Assembly (NCBI GenBank): GCA_963728825.1
Contig: CAVSLA010000004.1
Span: 1,054,001 to 1,118,000 of the forward strand
Direction of reading: 5' to 3'
Length of the DNA stretch: 64,000 nt
Origin: CAVREM01 sp963728825
GTDB taxonomy: Bacteria > Acidobacteriota > Vicinamibacteria > Vicinamibacterales > CAVVIG01
Shown here: one piece after another, positions 8,579 through 17,628 of the stretch
Layout: each line of letters starts with the position of its first letter
How positions within the stretch are numbered: the stretch's first letter is position 1
Program-made: the position numbers and the translations under genes
The notes under the pieces: generated by a model
What the model was told of the DNA's origin: nothing
The model's input: the letters and a program-made list of their open reading frames with translations, nothing else
The model's database searches: none

Positions 8579-11500
8579 TCAGAACCTCATCCTCAGACTC
8601 GTCTGCAGCTTGCGCATCTGGTTCGCGCGGTTCGGCAGCCCGAACTGCGGACTGTCGACGATGGTGTTGACTCCGGCGTAGGTCACGTAGTTCAGCACGT
8701 TGGACGCGTCGATCCGCCAGTCGAGATTCAAACGATCCCCGAGCAGAAATGTCCGCGACAACCCGGCGTTGAGCAGGAACTGGGTCGGCCCCACGATAGA
8801 GTTTCGTCCTGCGCGTCCCCAGCGCCCGTCAACCGGCGCGGCGTACGCCGCCGGGTTCAAGTAGAACCCGTCAGCGATGTCGTCGGTCGACGCGCCCGTC
8901 AGATCCGCGCGAATCGTGCCCGTGATTCCCGTGCCGCTCACGGAATTGAGATAGACCGGGGTAAGCGGCATCCCACTGCCGAGCGTGAGCTGACTCGACA
9001 GCGTCCATCCCTTGAAGAGCGAACCCTTCAGTCCGTCGATCAGCGCGCCGCCGGACACCCCGACGCCAGTGGTGTATTGAAACTGCGCCGTCACCAGATG
9101 ACGCTGGTCAAACGCAGACGGAGCGCGCTCATCGTCGAGCGCCAGCCAGTCCTGCGCGATGACGGCCCCGTTCAGCGTCGTTCCGGCAAGCGTCGCAGCA
9201 TCGTCAGTGGCCTTGGCCAGGGTGTACTGCAAGGTTGCGGTCAGCCCATTGCGGAGACGACGGCGGAGTTGCAGCTGCGCCGCGTGGCGTGACGAACTGG
9301 CGTCGGACGTGAGGTAGACAAATCCCGCCGGGCAGGCGGGGCAGGGGCTGACCGCGCCGTTCGGATAGGTATTCGGCAGGAACTGTTGCATGAGGTGGTT
9401 GCCGCTGGCGCCGAGGTAGGTCGCAATCACCGTCAGCGAGGCCGGCAGATCGCGCTGCGCCGACACCTGCCAGTTCTGGGCAAAGCCGACTCGAAATGTC
9501 GGATCAACAGCGAAAGTATTGGCCCCGTCCGCAGGTTCGACAAAGCCGTTGGCGAGCGTGAGCGGAGTTTCAGCGGTGTTTTCCGGATTGGCGGTCTTCG
9601 AGAGCGGCGGCTGTTGGGCAAGCGCGAGCGCGATCGACTGGTAGACGTTCGTATTCCGGTAGATGCCATACCCGGCGCGAATCACCAGCGACGATCCCGC
9701 GATCGGGCGCCAGGCCAGACTGAGTCGAGGCTGAAGACCGCGCCAGTCAGGCTGCACGAGAGACGAAGGGTAGCGCTCGCCGGTGATGGGTCCGATCGGG
9801 TCGGCGGCAATCACGGGCGAAGCCGCCGTGAACCCCGGCGTCACCTCGAGGTTGACGAGGCGGCCGAATGCTTCCGAAAGCGGCGACTCGTATTCCCATC
9901 GGACCCCGAGGTTCAGCGTGAGTGACGGCGACAGGCGCCAGTCGTCATTCAGGTACGCGTCGAACGCCGACCCGCGGAAGAGTTTGTCGGCGTTGCCGAA
10001 GGCAATCGAGCTGCTGTGGGGAATGCCGAGCAGAAAATCGGCGAAATCGGCGCCGGTAACGGATCCCGTGAAGGTGAAGGTTCCGCGCGCGTTCTGCTGG
10101 CCGAACACATCGAAGTGACGCCGACGTCCACTGCCGCCAAGGGTCAGGTAGTGACGGCCTTTGCTGAGCGCCGCCTCCGCCCCGCCGCCATGCGTCCAGT
10201 CGTCAACTGCGCTGAATTGCGGGTTGCCGAGGCCGGCGACGCCGTTTCCGAAGACGAGGGCGGGCGGACCCCAGTTCTCCGGATCCTGGTTGTTGCCTGA
10301 AATCCCGGCATCACCGGACACGTTGACGCGTCCGGCGAAAAATGGGCTGACATCGGTCGACAGCCGCGTGTGCTGGTATCTGAGACGCAGCGAGAACAGC
10401 GGTGTAAACCGATGCGACCAGTTCACCGCGGCGTCGAGGTTGGCGACGCGACTGGAATCGAGGAAGCCGAACAGGTTCGTCGTGTCGGTCGTCGTGCGTT
10501 GATAGGACAAGGTACCGGACAGCTGGTTCGCTCCGTTGAGCCGCTGCGTCGCGCGACTCTGCAGGCTGTCCTGCGTGGTCCTCACGACGACCGGTGCCTG
10601 GAAGTTGTAGCGGCCGGAACCATCGACGTTCGGCGCCGGATAGTACTTGAGCAGCGATAGTGCCTGCTCGCTGATCCGTCCCTCGGGGATCTGATTGCCG
10701 GCGAAGGGCAGTCCAGTCGCCGGATCGATCACGGCAGAGGCGGACTGTGAGAAATCGCCGCGGCGCGCCGCCAGCGTCGGCATCAGCGCCGACTCGGTAG
10801 TCGCGTTGTGATCGTTCAGTCGCTGATACCCGAGAAACACGACTGGACCGTTGCGCAGGACACCGGGAATGCGAATCGGTCCGCCGAACGTACCCATGAC
10901 CTGGACGTCGAAGTAACTCGGCCTGGGCGTCTGTTGACCGGCGAACGAATAGGGCCGCGCGTCCAGACCGGAGTGTCCGAGCTGCGTCCCGAGTCCCCAG
11001 TTGTACAGCGACTGCGGACCGCGGCGGTTGTTGCCAAATGCCGCCGTCTGCGCGAACGGCGAAGCGGCACTGTTGTTCACGCTGCCGTTGATGAGCAGGC
11101 CGTCAGCCGCGCTCATCGCAGCGTCGCCAAACGGGTCGACCGGCGGAGGTGCGGCAGCGGCCGCTTGCGGCGCAGGTTTGCCCGACGCGTTCACTTCCGT
11201 GCGCTGAAACGCGTCGCCGCCCACAGGTGCCGCCGATCCAGCGGTGGCAGGCGTTGCGACACGGACCGCAGTCCTGGCGATCTCGTCGAACGGCAGCAGC
11301 GAGAGATCGATGGTGACCGGATTGCTGGCAGGAAGGATCAGTTCGCGGCTCGCGGTGACGAAGCCCAGCATCTCGACGCGAATCGTCCAGGCGCCGTCAG
11401 GAAGGTCTTCGAACCGATACGTGCCGTCGAACTCCGAAGTCGTCGCGGCTTCCTGGTTGTCTCGAACCGCCGTCACCGTCGCGCCGGGCAGCGCCAGACC

Positions 11501-11623
11501 GGCGAAGGTGACTTGTCCCGAGTGGACAGCCGTTTGCGCGCCGCCCGGTGAGGCCAGCCACACGATCAGCGCGACGACGGCAGTCGCCGCGCGCGATTTA
11601 GTAGGTGTCGAAGCGGTAGCCAA
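8579..11623 (-). CDS. Oar-like TonB-dependent outer-membrane protein with carboxypeptidase-regulatory domain
   Basis: About 1014 residues. An N-terminal signal (AATAVVALIVWLASPGGAQ) leads into a carboxypeptidase-regulatory-like beta-sandwich (ALPGATVTAV, FDGTYRFEDLPDGAW). A plug region follows, then a long beta-barrel with phrases usual in Oar-like receptors (GGPIRIPGVLRNGPVVFLGY, LNLGVRWEYESPL). It ends in RMRF with the terminal Phe expected for outer-membrane insertion. Such proteins import or bind large substrates at the outer membrane. The frame stays open to 11674, but the likely start is TTG at 11623, which overlaps the 3' end of the upstream gene by 26 bases and has GAGG ten bases before it. 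The start is uncertain. Confidence 0.88.
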   Translation of the reverse strand: MATASTPTKSRAATAVVALIVWLASPGGAQTAVHSGQVTFAGLALPGATVTAVRDNQEAATTSEFDGTYRFEDLPDGAWTIRVEMLGFVTASRELILPASNPVTIDLSLLPFDEIARTAVRVATPATAGSAAPVGGDAFQRTEVNASGKPAPQAAAAAPPPVDPFGDAAMSAADGLLINGSVNNSAASPFAQTAAFGNNRRGPQSLYNWGLGTQLGHSGLDARPYSFAGQQTPRPSYFDVQVMGTFGGPIRIPGVLRNGPVVFLGYQRLNDHNATTESALMPTLAARRGDFSQSASAVIDPATGLPFAGNQIPEGRISEQALSLLKYYPAPNVDGSGRYNFQAPVVVRTTQDSLQSRATQRLNGANQLSGTLSYQRTTTDTTNLFGFLDSSRVANLDAAVNWSHRFTPLFSLRLRYQHTRLSTDVSPFFAGRVNVSGDAGISGNNQDPENWGPPALVFGNGVAGLGNPQFSAVDDWTHGGGAEAALSKGRHYLTLGGSGRRRHFDVFGQQNARGTFTFTGSVTGADFADFLLGIPHSSSIAFGNADKLFRGSAFDAYLNDDWRLSPSLTLNLGVRWEYESPLSEAFGRLVNLEVTPGFTAASPVIAADPIGPITGERYPSSLVQPDWRGLQPRLSLAWRPIAGSSLVIRAGYGIYRNTNVYQSIALALAQQPPLSKTANPENTAETPLTLANGFVEPADGANTFAVDPTFRVGFAQNWQVSAQRDLPASLTVIATYLGASGNHLMQQFLPNTYPNGAVSPCPACPAGFVYLTSDASSSRHAAQLQLRRRLRNGLTATLQYTLAKATDDAATLAGTTLNGAVIAQDWLALDDERAPSAFDQRHLVTAQFQYTTGVGVSGGALIDGLKGSLFKGWTLSSQLTLGSGMPLTPVYLNSVSGTGITGTIRADLTGASTDDIADGFYLNPAAYAAPVDGRWGRAGRNSIVGPTQFLLNAGLSRTFLLGDRLNLDWRIDASNVLNYVTYAGVNTIVDSPQFGLPNRANQMRKLQTSLRMRF

Positions 11624-12872
11624 AGTGTCGGAGCCTCGTGTATGAGAAGTCGCGCCAGCGCCCCAGCTCGGCATCGAGTGCCCGATCGATGCGACGCCGC
11701 ATCAGGGGGTCACGCGGATCGTCGCCCCCCTGGATCGCCTCGAGGATCTGCGAGTAGGCGGTCAGGTAGCCGTCCGATCGATCGGGAACGATCCCGCGCC
11801 ATGCCTGCAACGCGGCCGCGCGATCGTCATGGCGCCAGTAGATCGTGCCGATCAGATATCGGGCATCACCGGCACGATAACCGCTCGGCGTCATCTGGAG
11901 CAGAGCGCTCAAGATCGCCAGCCGAATCTTGTCGTAGTAGGTGCGAAGTGTTTGCGGAGAATCGATCCGGTTGCGCTCGAGATGGCGGCGGTAATACGCG
12001 AGCAGGTTCTCGATCAGCTGGTACGCCTGGGGACTCTGGCCCGACGTCCACCGCAGGTCGGCGGATGGGACGATGTCGAGCAGCGTCACCAGGCAATCGA
12101 AGCTGGCCTGCGCGAGCTTGTCGAGCAGGAACAGCAGTTCTGTCGTCGCCCGGGTTGACGGATGTTCGGTCGCGTAGCGACTGATGAATCCGACGAATGC
12201 CACGTGGTCGGCGGCCAACCCCAGTTGGGCCCACAGTCGCGGATCGCGCATCGTCGTATCCGCGTACGGCTGGAGCGCGTTCTGCTGCACGTAGCGTTGA
12301 AAGAGGATTGGCAGCGCGCCCTCTTCAGGGTCGTGCGCCGCGGCAAGCGTCATCACGCCATCGAAGACCTTCCAGCGATCGCGACGGGACCACGACTCAT
12401 CGATGACCTGCTGAAGCCGGGACTCGCTGAGCGCCAGCGGTCCCTGGCTGCGGCGGCCGGAGTCGGCGGCGACCGTCAGCGAATTGTACAGCCGTCGCGA
12501 CGGATCGCGTGGCTTCAACCCGAACGCATCCAGCGACAAGCCCGGCGAGAGAAACGGAAACAGCAACGCCGCCCGGTCCGCTACTTTGGCGTAGTCGAAT
12601 GTGAAACCGGGCAGCGGCAGCGTCGACGAGCCGGGGTCGAGCAGGAAATCGACGGGATCCTGTTCCGCCGCGAATGATTTCAGGCCTGGCGCCGCACCAG
12701 ACTCGGGCTGGTCGGCGACGAAGACCTCCACCTTGGGCCCGGAATCGGAGGCGCGCGCCGGCGCCGCGGACGGCCGCGGCGCGGACGACACGGGCCAGAG
12801 CATCACGGCCGCGAGTCCGGCGTGCAGCGCAACCGAGACACTCCAGCCAACGACTCGGCCGGCCGCCCTCAT
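11598..12872 (-). CDS. Membrane-anchored protein of unknown function, partner of the Oar-like receptor
   Basis: 424 residues. The N-terminus has one membrane helix (VVGWSVSVALHAGLAAVMLWP) followed by a Pro/Ala-rich linker, the layout of a TonB-type inner-membrane anchor. No TonB C-terminal domain is evident; the rest is alpha-helical with tetratricopeptide-like character (LGLAADHVAFVGFI, DARYLIGTIYWRHDD). The ATG overlaps the stop of the upstream gene as ATGA, so translation is coupled. Its 3' end overlaps the receptor gene. Position and anchor suggest that it works with the receptor, perhaps transmitting energy or organising secretion; this is inference. Confidence 0.75.
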   Translation of the reverse strand: MRAAGRVVGWSVSVALHAGLAAVMLWPVSSAPRPSAAPARASDSGPKVEVFVADQPESGAAPGLKSFAAEQDPVDFLLDPGSSTLPLPGFTFDYAKVADRAALLFPFLSPGLSLDAFGLKPRDPSRRLYNSLTVAADSGRRSQGPLALSESRLQQVIDESWSRRDRWKVFDGVMTLAAAHDPEEGALPILFQRYVQQNALQPYADTTMRDPRLWAQLGLAADHVAFVGFISRYATEHPSTRATTELLFLLDKLAQASFDCLVTLLDIVPSADLRWTSGQSPQAYQLIENLLAYYRRHLERNRIDSPQTLRTYYDKIRLAILSALLQMTPSGYRAGDARYLIGTIYWRHDDRAAALQAWRGIVPDRSDGYLTAYSQILEAIQGGDDPRDPLMRRRIDRALDAELGRWRDFSYTRLRHFGYRFDTY

Positions 12873-13966
12873 GGCAGCGGCAGGACGCGCAGATCCAATC
12901 CTCCCGTGCCGCGCGCAATCACGATGGCGCGGTCCGCGTCGAGCCGATCCAGTTCGGTGACGCCGCGCATGCTGGCGATGGTTTCGTATTTCACGCCGGC
13001 GGTGTCTGCCGGAACGGGCCGCTCGATCGGTTTCGCGTTCGTGAATGCCGAGGCTGGCATCTTCATCACGCCGCGGGCGTCGTTCGACATCAGCACGAAG
13101 TCCGCGCCGCCTTTCGAGTAGACGATCATGTCGATCGGCCGGTTCTGGTTGCCGAGCTCGGCGATCGTCGTGCCGCGCACTTTGGCGCCTGGCTTCAACG
13201 CGGAGACCGGGAAGGTGACGAGCGGTGTGCAGAGATAGCTGGCAATGAAATACGGGTTGCCCAGAATCGTGTACGGCACGAAGGTGTAGACCGGCGACAT
13301 CGTTTCCCAGGCGCCGTGGCTGCCGTGATAGACCTCGACGCTGGTTCCCCGATCGGCGGCCTTGAACGGGTAGGGGATGCCGCGCAGCTTGGAGCTGAAC
13401 TCTTCGTTCGAGAGCCCGGCGACCCACAGCTGCCCATTCACGAACGCCATGTCGGTGATTGCCTCCTGACGCTGCATCTCCTGAAAGGGAGACGAGCCGC
13501 CGGCCGGAACGTTCGTCAGGCTGACCTTCGAGGACTTGAGGCTCTGCAGCGGCACAACGGTCACGGCACCAGCACCGTCGATCCGGAACAGTGCGGCGGC
13601 GGACTTGGCGCCCTGGCCGCGCATCACCGACACGAACGCATTCAGCGATCGCGGATGCACCGCCAAATCGGTGATACGGATGTCGCGCGCGGCGGCGCCG
13701 AGCGCCGCCGCAAGCTTCTGATCGAGCGCGTCGACTGGAGCCGCGCCTGCCGCACCGCCGCTCGCATGGGCCGCCAGGTCGAACGCGAAGATTGACGCGC
13801 CGGTGGTGTCCCCGGCAAAGAGCGTCCCGTCAGGAGCGAAGGTCAGCGGGCCGATCGAGGCGGGGGCGAGGGCAGTGACGGCAGGCGACTGCGCAACCGC
13901 CCGCATTGAGGAGGCCGACGACATCGAGAGCGCGAGGGTGGCAACCGCAAGAGCCATGAGCTTCAT
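12869..13966 (-). CDS. Exported beta-propeller-like protein of unknown function
   Basis: 365 residues. The start is firm: AGGAGGGG six bases before ATG, then a signal peptide (LMALAVATLALSMSSASS). Repeated short beta phrases (IGPLTFAPDGTLFAGDT, ITDLAVHPRSLNAFVSV, PIDMIVYSKGGADFVLM) suggest a propeller of six or seven blades. It has no cofactor motif that I can see. It is the first gene of a minus-strand run that continues through the membrane-anchored protein, the Oar-like receptor and the VWFA protein. The heptamer array at 13981-14022 lies directly upstream of its ribosome site. Confidence 0.75.
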   Translation of the reverse strand: MKLMALAVATLALSMSSASSMRAVAQSPAVTALAPASIGPLTFAPDGTLFAGDTTGASIFAFDLAAHASGGAAGAAPVDALDQKLAAALGAAARDIRITDLAVHPRSLNAFVSVMRGQGAKSAAALFRIDGAGAVTVVPLQSLKSSKVSLTNVPAGGSSPFQEMQRQEAITDMAFVNGQLWVAGLSNEEFSSKLRGIPYPFKAADRGTSVEVYHGSHGAWETMSPVYTFVPYTILGNPYFIASYLCTPLVTFPVSALKPGAKVRGTTIAELGNQNRPIDMIVYSKGGADFVLMSNDARGVMKMPASAFTNAKPIERPVPADTAGVKYETIASMRGVTELDRLDADRAIVIARGTGGLDLRVLPLP

Positions 13967-13980
13967 CAACCCCTCCTCTA

Positions 13981-14022
13981 ATTGCAAATTGCAAATTGCA
14001 AATCGCAAATTGCAGATGGCAA
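13981..14022. repeat. Six tandem copies of an ATTGCAA heptamer
   Basis: Units are ATTGCAA three times, then ATCGCAA, ATTGCAG and ATGGCAA, in exact seven-base register. The array lies between the TIGR03435 gene and the ribosome site of the gene starting at 13966, in strongly AT-rich contrast to its surroundings. Confidence 0.85.
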
Positions 14023-14041
14023 ATTTGGCATCGCGGACACT

Positions 14042-14926
14042 TCAGTCGGGCTCTGGACGCTGTGCGCTGTCAATAATGAGCATCTCGACCGGGCCGCGCG
14101 TCGATTCGAGCTTCAACCCGAGCTGTTCGTGGATCGCCGTGAAGAGCGACGGGCCGTCGCCCGCGGGTAGCGGCAACTCGGGGGCGCCCGGCGGCGGGGC
14201 AGGACGGAATTCAGGCGTGAACTCGACGTCGATGTCGTAGCGCCCCGTCAATCCGGTCCGATCGACGACCATCCGTCGCGCCACCATGGTCAGGTCTCGG
14301 GCGAACCGAGACATCGTGAATTGCCTCAGGGTGATGAATCCTGGACCGAACAGCGCCCCGCAGCGGAACCCTCCGTCGACATCGTCTTCGGGCACGGTCG
14401 CTGGACCCGCACCGCCGGATGGCGGCGGCGGGGGAGGCGGGGGCTTGGGCATTCCCGCCGGAACGTTGACCGGTCGGCAGTCCGACGTCGCCGGCTGCAG
14501 CTTCTCGCCGAGGCGTCCATCGGCGCGGGCGAGCGCGAGCGCGTAGATTGGCAGCTCGCGCGTTTCAGAATGTACCTTGAGCGCAAATCGATCCGCGAGC
14601 AGCGTTCTCAGCATCGCATAGACCTGCGACATGGTCGGCTTGCCCTCGGCCTTGGCGATGATGTCGAAGCGGTCGGACGACATCCAGTCGGGTCCGCCTT
14701 CAATCTGCGGCGATTGAAGCTGATACGCGAACCGAATCATCTCGCGCAGCGGCATGTTGATGACGTTGAACTGGCCGACGCCAGGGAAACGGATGCCGAT
14801 ATTCTGGTTGCCGGATTTGTTTGGCTTGACTGACGCGACCTCGAATTCCGGCTGCTGGCCAGCCGCGGCGCCGGCCAGTGCCAGGGCAGCTGCGAGGGCG
14901 ATCGGAAGCTCGAGTCTGGACGCCAT
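14042..14926 (-). CDS. TIGR03435 family exported protein
   Basis: 294 residues with a signal peptide (LPIALAAALALAGAAAGQQ), then the TIGR03435 hallmark opening FEVASVKPN. Other family phrases follow: MPLREMIRFAYQ, GGPDWMSSDRFDI, VDRTGLTGRYDID, and the C-terminal LFTAIHEQLGLKLESTRGPVEMLIIDS. A proline run interrupts the middle (residues about 162-169). The family is abundant in soil Acidobacteria; its function is unknown. The start has AGGAGA eight bases upstream. It lies 10 bases after a small membrane protein and a PadR regulator, making a three-gene unit. The same domain is fused to BlaR1 at 15796. Confidence 0.9.
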   Translation of the reverse strand: MASRLELPIALAAALALAGAAAGQQPEFEVASVKPNKSGNQNIGIRFPGVGQFNVINMPLREMIRFAYQLQSPQIEGGPDWMSSDRFDIIAKAEGKPTMSQVYAMLRTLLADRFALKVHSETRELPIYALALARADGRLGEKLQPATSDCRPVNVPAGMPKPPPPPPPPSGGAGPATVPEDDVDGGFRCGALFGPGFITLRQFTMSRFARDLTMVARRMVVDRTGLTGRYDIDVEFTPEFRPAPPPGAPELPLPAGDGPSLFTAIHEQLGLKLESTRGPVEMLIIDSAQRPEPD

Positions 14927-14936
14927 CGAATCTCTC

Positions 14937-15386
14937 CTATTGCGGGCTGCGCAACGCCTGCCGTGGTGGAGGCGGGGGTGGCGGCGGCGGTGGCGGAGGC
15001 GGCCCCGCGCTGAAGGACATGATATCGGGCGGTTCCGGCAGCGGTCCGACGTCGAGGAGTTGTGCGACCGAGTAAATCGACATGGTGCCAATCAGCGCAA
15101 ACGCGGCAGCTGCGGCAACCAGCGTTCTCGGTCGTAGCGGATTCATCACATCGCGGCGTTCGACCCGCCATCGAAGGTCGTCGGTCATGCCGAACAGCAA
15201 CCGAAGAATGATGTGGACCGCGACGAGCGCGTCGGCGTCGCCGGCGCGATCGCGTCGGTACTCCCACAGGTCGGAGTCGATCTCCTGCCGCCGGCCCTCA
15301 CGGACGAACAGCGGCATCCGCCGGGTGTACAGCCAGGTCCAGGCACGGACGGCAGCGACCGCGACTGACGTCAGCGGCGCGCTCAT
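14937..15386 (-). CDS. Small membrane protein with a polyproline tail, PadR-linked
   Basis: 149 residues. The N-terminal half is charged with Trp/Tyr (AWTWLYTRRMPLFVREGRRQ, EIDSDLWEYRRD), resembling the cytoplasmic prefix found on permease-type proteins that follow PadR genes in Acidobacteria. One or two membrane segments are present (VAVHIILRLLFGM, TLVAAAAAFALIGTMSIYSV). A run of 13 prolines comes just before the end. The gene overlaps the PadR stop as ATGA, so it is translationally coupled to it. The role is unknown; a membrane target or sensor for the PadR-controlled unit is a reasonable guess. Confidence 0.7.
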   Translation of the reverse strand: MSAPLTSVAVAAVRAWTWLYTRRMPLFVREGRRQEIDSDLWEYRRDRAGDADALVAVHIILRLLFGMTDDLRWRVERRDVMNPLRPRTLVAAAAAFALIGTMSIYSVAQLLDVGPLPEPPDIMSFSAGPPPPPPPPPPPPPRQALRSPQ

Positions 15387-15742
15387 GCCGGCACCAGCTT
15401 GCGACGCGTGCGCTTTGGCGCGCGAGCGGCTGCCTTCGGCGCTGCCTCGAGGGCTTCTTCGCCGGCGCCGGTCAGCGTGTACAACCGGCGGCCCGGCCGG
15501 TTCTCTTTCATCGCGATGTGGGGATCTTCCCAGCGGCTCTCGAGCAGCCCCATGCTCTCGAGCCGCCCGAGCGCGCGATAGAGCGTGCCGTACGCCGTCA
15601 GGAGCTTCGCGTCCGCGTCTTCGCCAATCCGCTTGGCAATCTCGTACCCGTGGAATTCGTCGATGCCGCGGCGGCGGAGCCGCGCCGCCGCCTCACAGAT
15701 GGCGATCTCGAGAGGCACCAGATGACCGGCTTTTCGTCGCAT
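15383..15742 (-). CDS. PadR family transcriptional regulator
   Basis: 119 residues with the PadR winged-helix layout: a helix-turn-helix (FHGYEIAKRIGEDADAKLLT), the highly conserved AYGTLYRALGRLESMGLLESRW, and a wing ending in RRLYTLTGAGEEAL. A short basic C-terminal tail (KRTRRK) replaces the long dimer helix of larger members. PadR proteins repress by binding palindromic operators and are released by small molecules. A sigma-70-like promoter with a nearly leaderless start lies directly upstream, and the regulator heads the unit with the small membrane protein and TIGR03435 gene. Confidence 0.93.
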   Translation of the reverse strand: MRRKAGHLVPLEIAICEAAARLRRRGIDEFHGYEIAKRIGEDADAKLLTAYGTLYRALGRLESMGLLESRWEDPHIAMKENRPGRRLYTLTGAGEEALEAAPKAAARAPKRTRRKLVPA

Positions 15743-15751
15743 GGCCCCGCA

Positions 15752-15780
15752 AGAATAAGCAGATATATGCGTATTGTCAA
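15752..15780 (-). promoter_or_regulatory. Sigma-70-like promoter of the PadR operon
   Basis: On the minus strand the consensus -35 TTGACA (15775-15780) is 17 bases from the -10 TATTCT (15752-15757). Only nine bases separate the -10 from the PadR ATG, so the transcript would be leaderless or nearly so. The AT-rich spacer (GCATATAT) may hold a PadR operator. Confidence 0.75.
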
Positions 15781-15795
15781 CCCGTCCGCCGTCAC

Positions 15796-17628
15796 TCAGT
15801 CCGGGATCAGTGCCTCCACACTGTCGATCACGATCATTTCCACCGGGCCCCGTGCCGAGTCCATCTTCAAGCCAAGCTGCTCCTGAAGAGCGGTATAGAC
15901 CGACGGGCCATCGGACGGCGTGTCCGGAGGCGGCGGAAACCCCGGTGGCGGGAGCGGCCGGAACTCTGGTGAGTACTCGACGTCGGCGTCATAGAATCCC
16001 GTCAGCCCGGTCTTGTCGACCACCGTTCGCCGGACCACATTGCCGAGCGCTCGCGAGAGCTGCGCCATCGTCGTGCGGCGAGTGGTGATGAAGCCCGGGC
16101 CGATCATCGTCGGACACCCGGGGGCGATCGCATTCCGATTACCCGCCGCGGGTGGTGGCGGCGGAGGCTTCATTCCGGCCGGCACGGAGACCGGCGCGCA
16201 GTCCGGCCCTGACACACGGAGTTTCTCGCCAAGGCGGCCGTCACTCCGCGCGAGCACCAGTTCGTAGATCGGCATCTCTCGCGTCTCGGTGTGCACCGCC
16301 AGTTTGAACCGTTCGGCAAGCAGCGATCGAAGCATCATGAAGCGACGCTCGGCCGAGGGCGGCTCCGACGACTCCGGCAGCTTGGCATTGATATCGAAGC
16401 GCTCCGAATTGATCCAGTCGGGACCGCCGGTGAGCTGGAACTGCTGTACCTGATAGGCGATCCTGACGATCTCCCGCAGCGGCGCATTCGTGACTGTCAT
16501 GCGGTCCGGCCCGGGCGCACCGATGCGAATCTGATTGTCGCCGGTCGTATTCGGCTTCACCGAAGCCACTTCGAACGACGGCTGTGGTCCGTCCTGCACC
16601 GGCGGGGTCGCCTGTGCCTCGACCACCGGACCTTGCAGTACTCCCGCGCTGATCGGTCCGATGATGGCGGCCACCGCCGTCCCCGTCAGCAGCGCCTTCC
16701 GCCAGCCGGTCAGTCCACGCGCGGTGCCGTGCTTCATGATGTGCTCCATTCGCTGCTTGAGATCGGATCCGCTGACTCCCGCCACACACAGCGGCGGCGC
16801 TTCGAGCACGTGTTGACAGGTCCGGAGGATGCTCTCGGCATAGACCTCGGGCTTGCTCCCGCTCTGCAGCACCGTCTCGTCACACGCGCGTTCCCGTTCG
16901 TCGACGAGCCGGCGGCCGATGTACCACACCGTCGGGTTGAACCAGAACAGAGCCTGCACAACCGCGTGAGCGGCTGCGGCCAGGTTGTCACGACGTGTCA
17001 CGTGACAGAGTTCGTGCGCGAGGATCGCCTCGATCTGGTCGTCGGAGAGCCGCGCCTCGATTCCGCGGGGCCACATCAGGACCGGCCTCAGGAAGCCGAA
17101 CACCCCTGGCTCCAGCCGTGTCTCGGCAAACACAACCTCGAGCCGTGGACGCTCGCGGTCCGTTTCGAGCCGGGCGAGCGCCTCGATCACTCGAGGCTCG
17201 CGGACCGGTGACGCGCTGCGCACGATCGCGGCGACCTGTCGCCAGCGGATCAGCCAGACCGCCAGCACCGCGATGGTGCCCACCGCCCACAGGCAGACCA
17301 GCACGTACGGCACGACCACAGGCATGTCCACGCCCCGCGACGCGGGTGATGAGGCGAGATCGAGGACCGGCAGCGAGAAGGGACGGGTCACGCCGTCGAC
17401 GACGGCGTTCATCCGGACGTCGACGCGGAGCGGTAGGTCGTCACCGAGGGGAGCGAGACCGAAGCGGCGGCCGACGGCGACCAGCGCCGCAAAAGGCACC
17501 AGGAATTTCAGCGACGCGGCCAGCCACACGGCATATCGGACGTGCGCGTGGTTTCTGCGCAGCGACCACGCCAGCAGCGCCGCGGCGCCGGCGAACAGGG
17601 TTGACTGCCAGAGGTGGTCGATCATCAC
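15796..17628 (-). CDS. BlaR1-type M56 peptidase fused to a TIGR03435 domain
   Basis: 610 residues. The N-terminal half has the BlaR1/MecR1 pattern: membrane helices (LFAGAAALLAW, YAVWLAASLKFLVPFAALV, PYVLVCLWAVGTIAVLAVWL), the zinc site HELCH at about residues 205-209 and the downstream phrase DERERACDETVL. A further helix at about residues 310-330 leads to a C-terminal TIGR03435 domain from residue 350 on (FEVASVKPNTTGDN, VDKTGLTGFYD, LQEQLGLKMDSARGP). In beta-lactam sensors this place holds a penicillin-binding domain. Here the TIGR03435 part probably senses something unknown outside the cell and triggers cleavage of the BlaI-like repressor. The GTG start overlaps the blaI-like stop as GTGA, with AAGGAG upstream. 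Confidence 0.93.
   Translation of the reverse strand: MMIDHLWQSTLFAGAAALLAWSLRRNHAHVRYAVWLAASLKFLVPFAALVAVGRRFGLAPLGDDLPLRVDVRMNAVVDGVTRPFSLPVLDLASSPASRGVDMPVVVPYVLVCLWAVGTIAVLAVWLIRWRQVAAIVRSASPVREPRVIEALARLETDRERPRLEVVFAETRLEPGVFGFLRPVLMWPRGIEARLSDDQIEAILAHELCHVTRRDNLAAAAHAVVQALFWFNPTVWYIGRRLVDERERACDETVLQSGSKPEVYAESILRTCQHVLEAPPLCVAGVSGSDLKQRMEHIMKHGTARGLTGWRKALLTGTAVAAIIGPISAGVLQGPVVEAQATPPVQDGPQPSFEVASVKPNTTGDNQIRIGAPGPDRMTVTNAPLREIVRIAYQVQQFQLTGGPDWINSERFDINAKLPESSEPPSAERRFMMLRSLLAERFKLAVHTETREMPIYELVLARSDGRLGEKLRVSGPDCAPVSVPAGMKPPPPPPAAGNRNAIAPGCPTMIGPGFITTRRTTMAQLSRALGNVVRRTVVDKTGLTGFYDADVEYSPEFRPLPPPGFPPPPDTPSDGPSVYTALQEQLGLKMDSARGPVEMIVIDSVEALIPD

Noticed and set aside
14980..15002. 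Run of GGC/GGT-type triplets as a possible DNA repeat element
   Set aside because: It is the coding of the proline run in the 14937 gene and needs no separate explanation.
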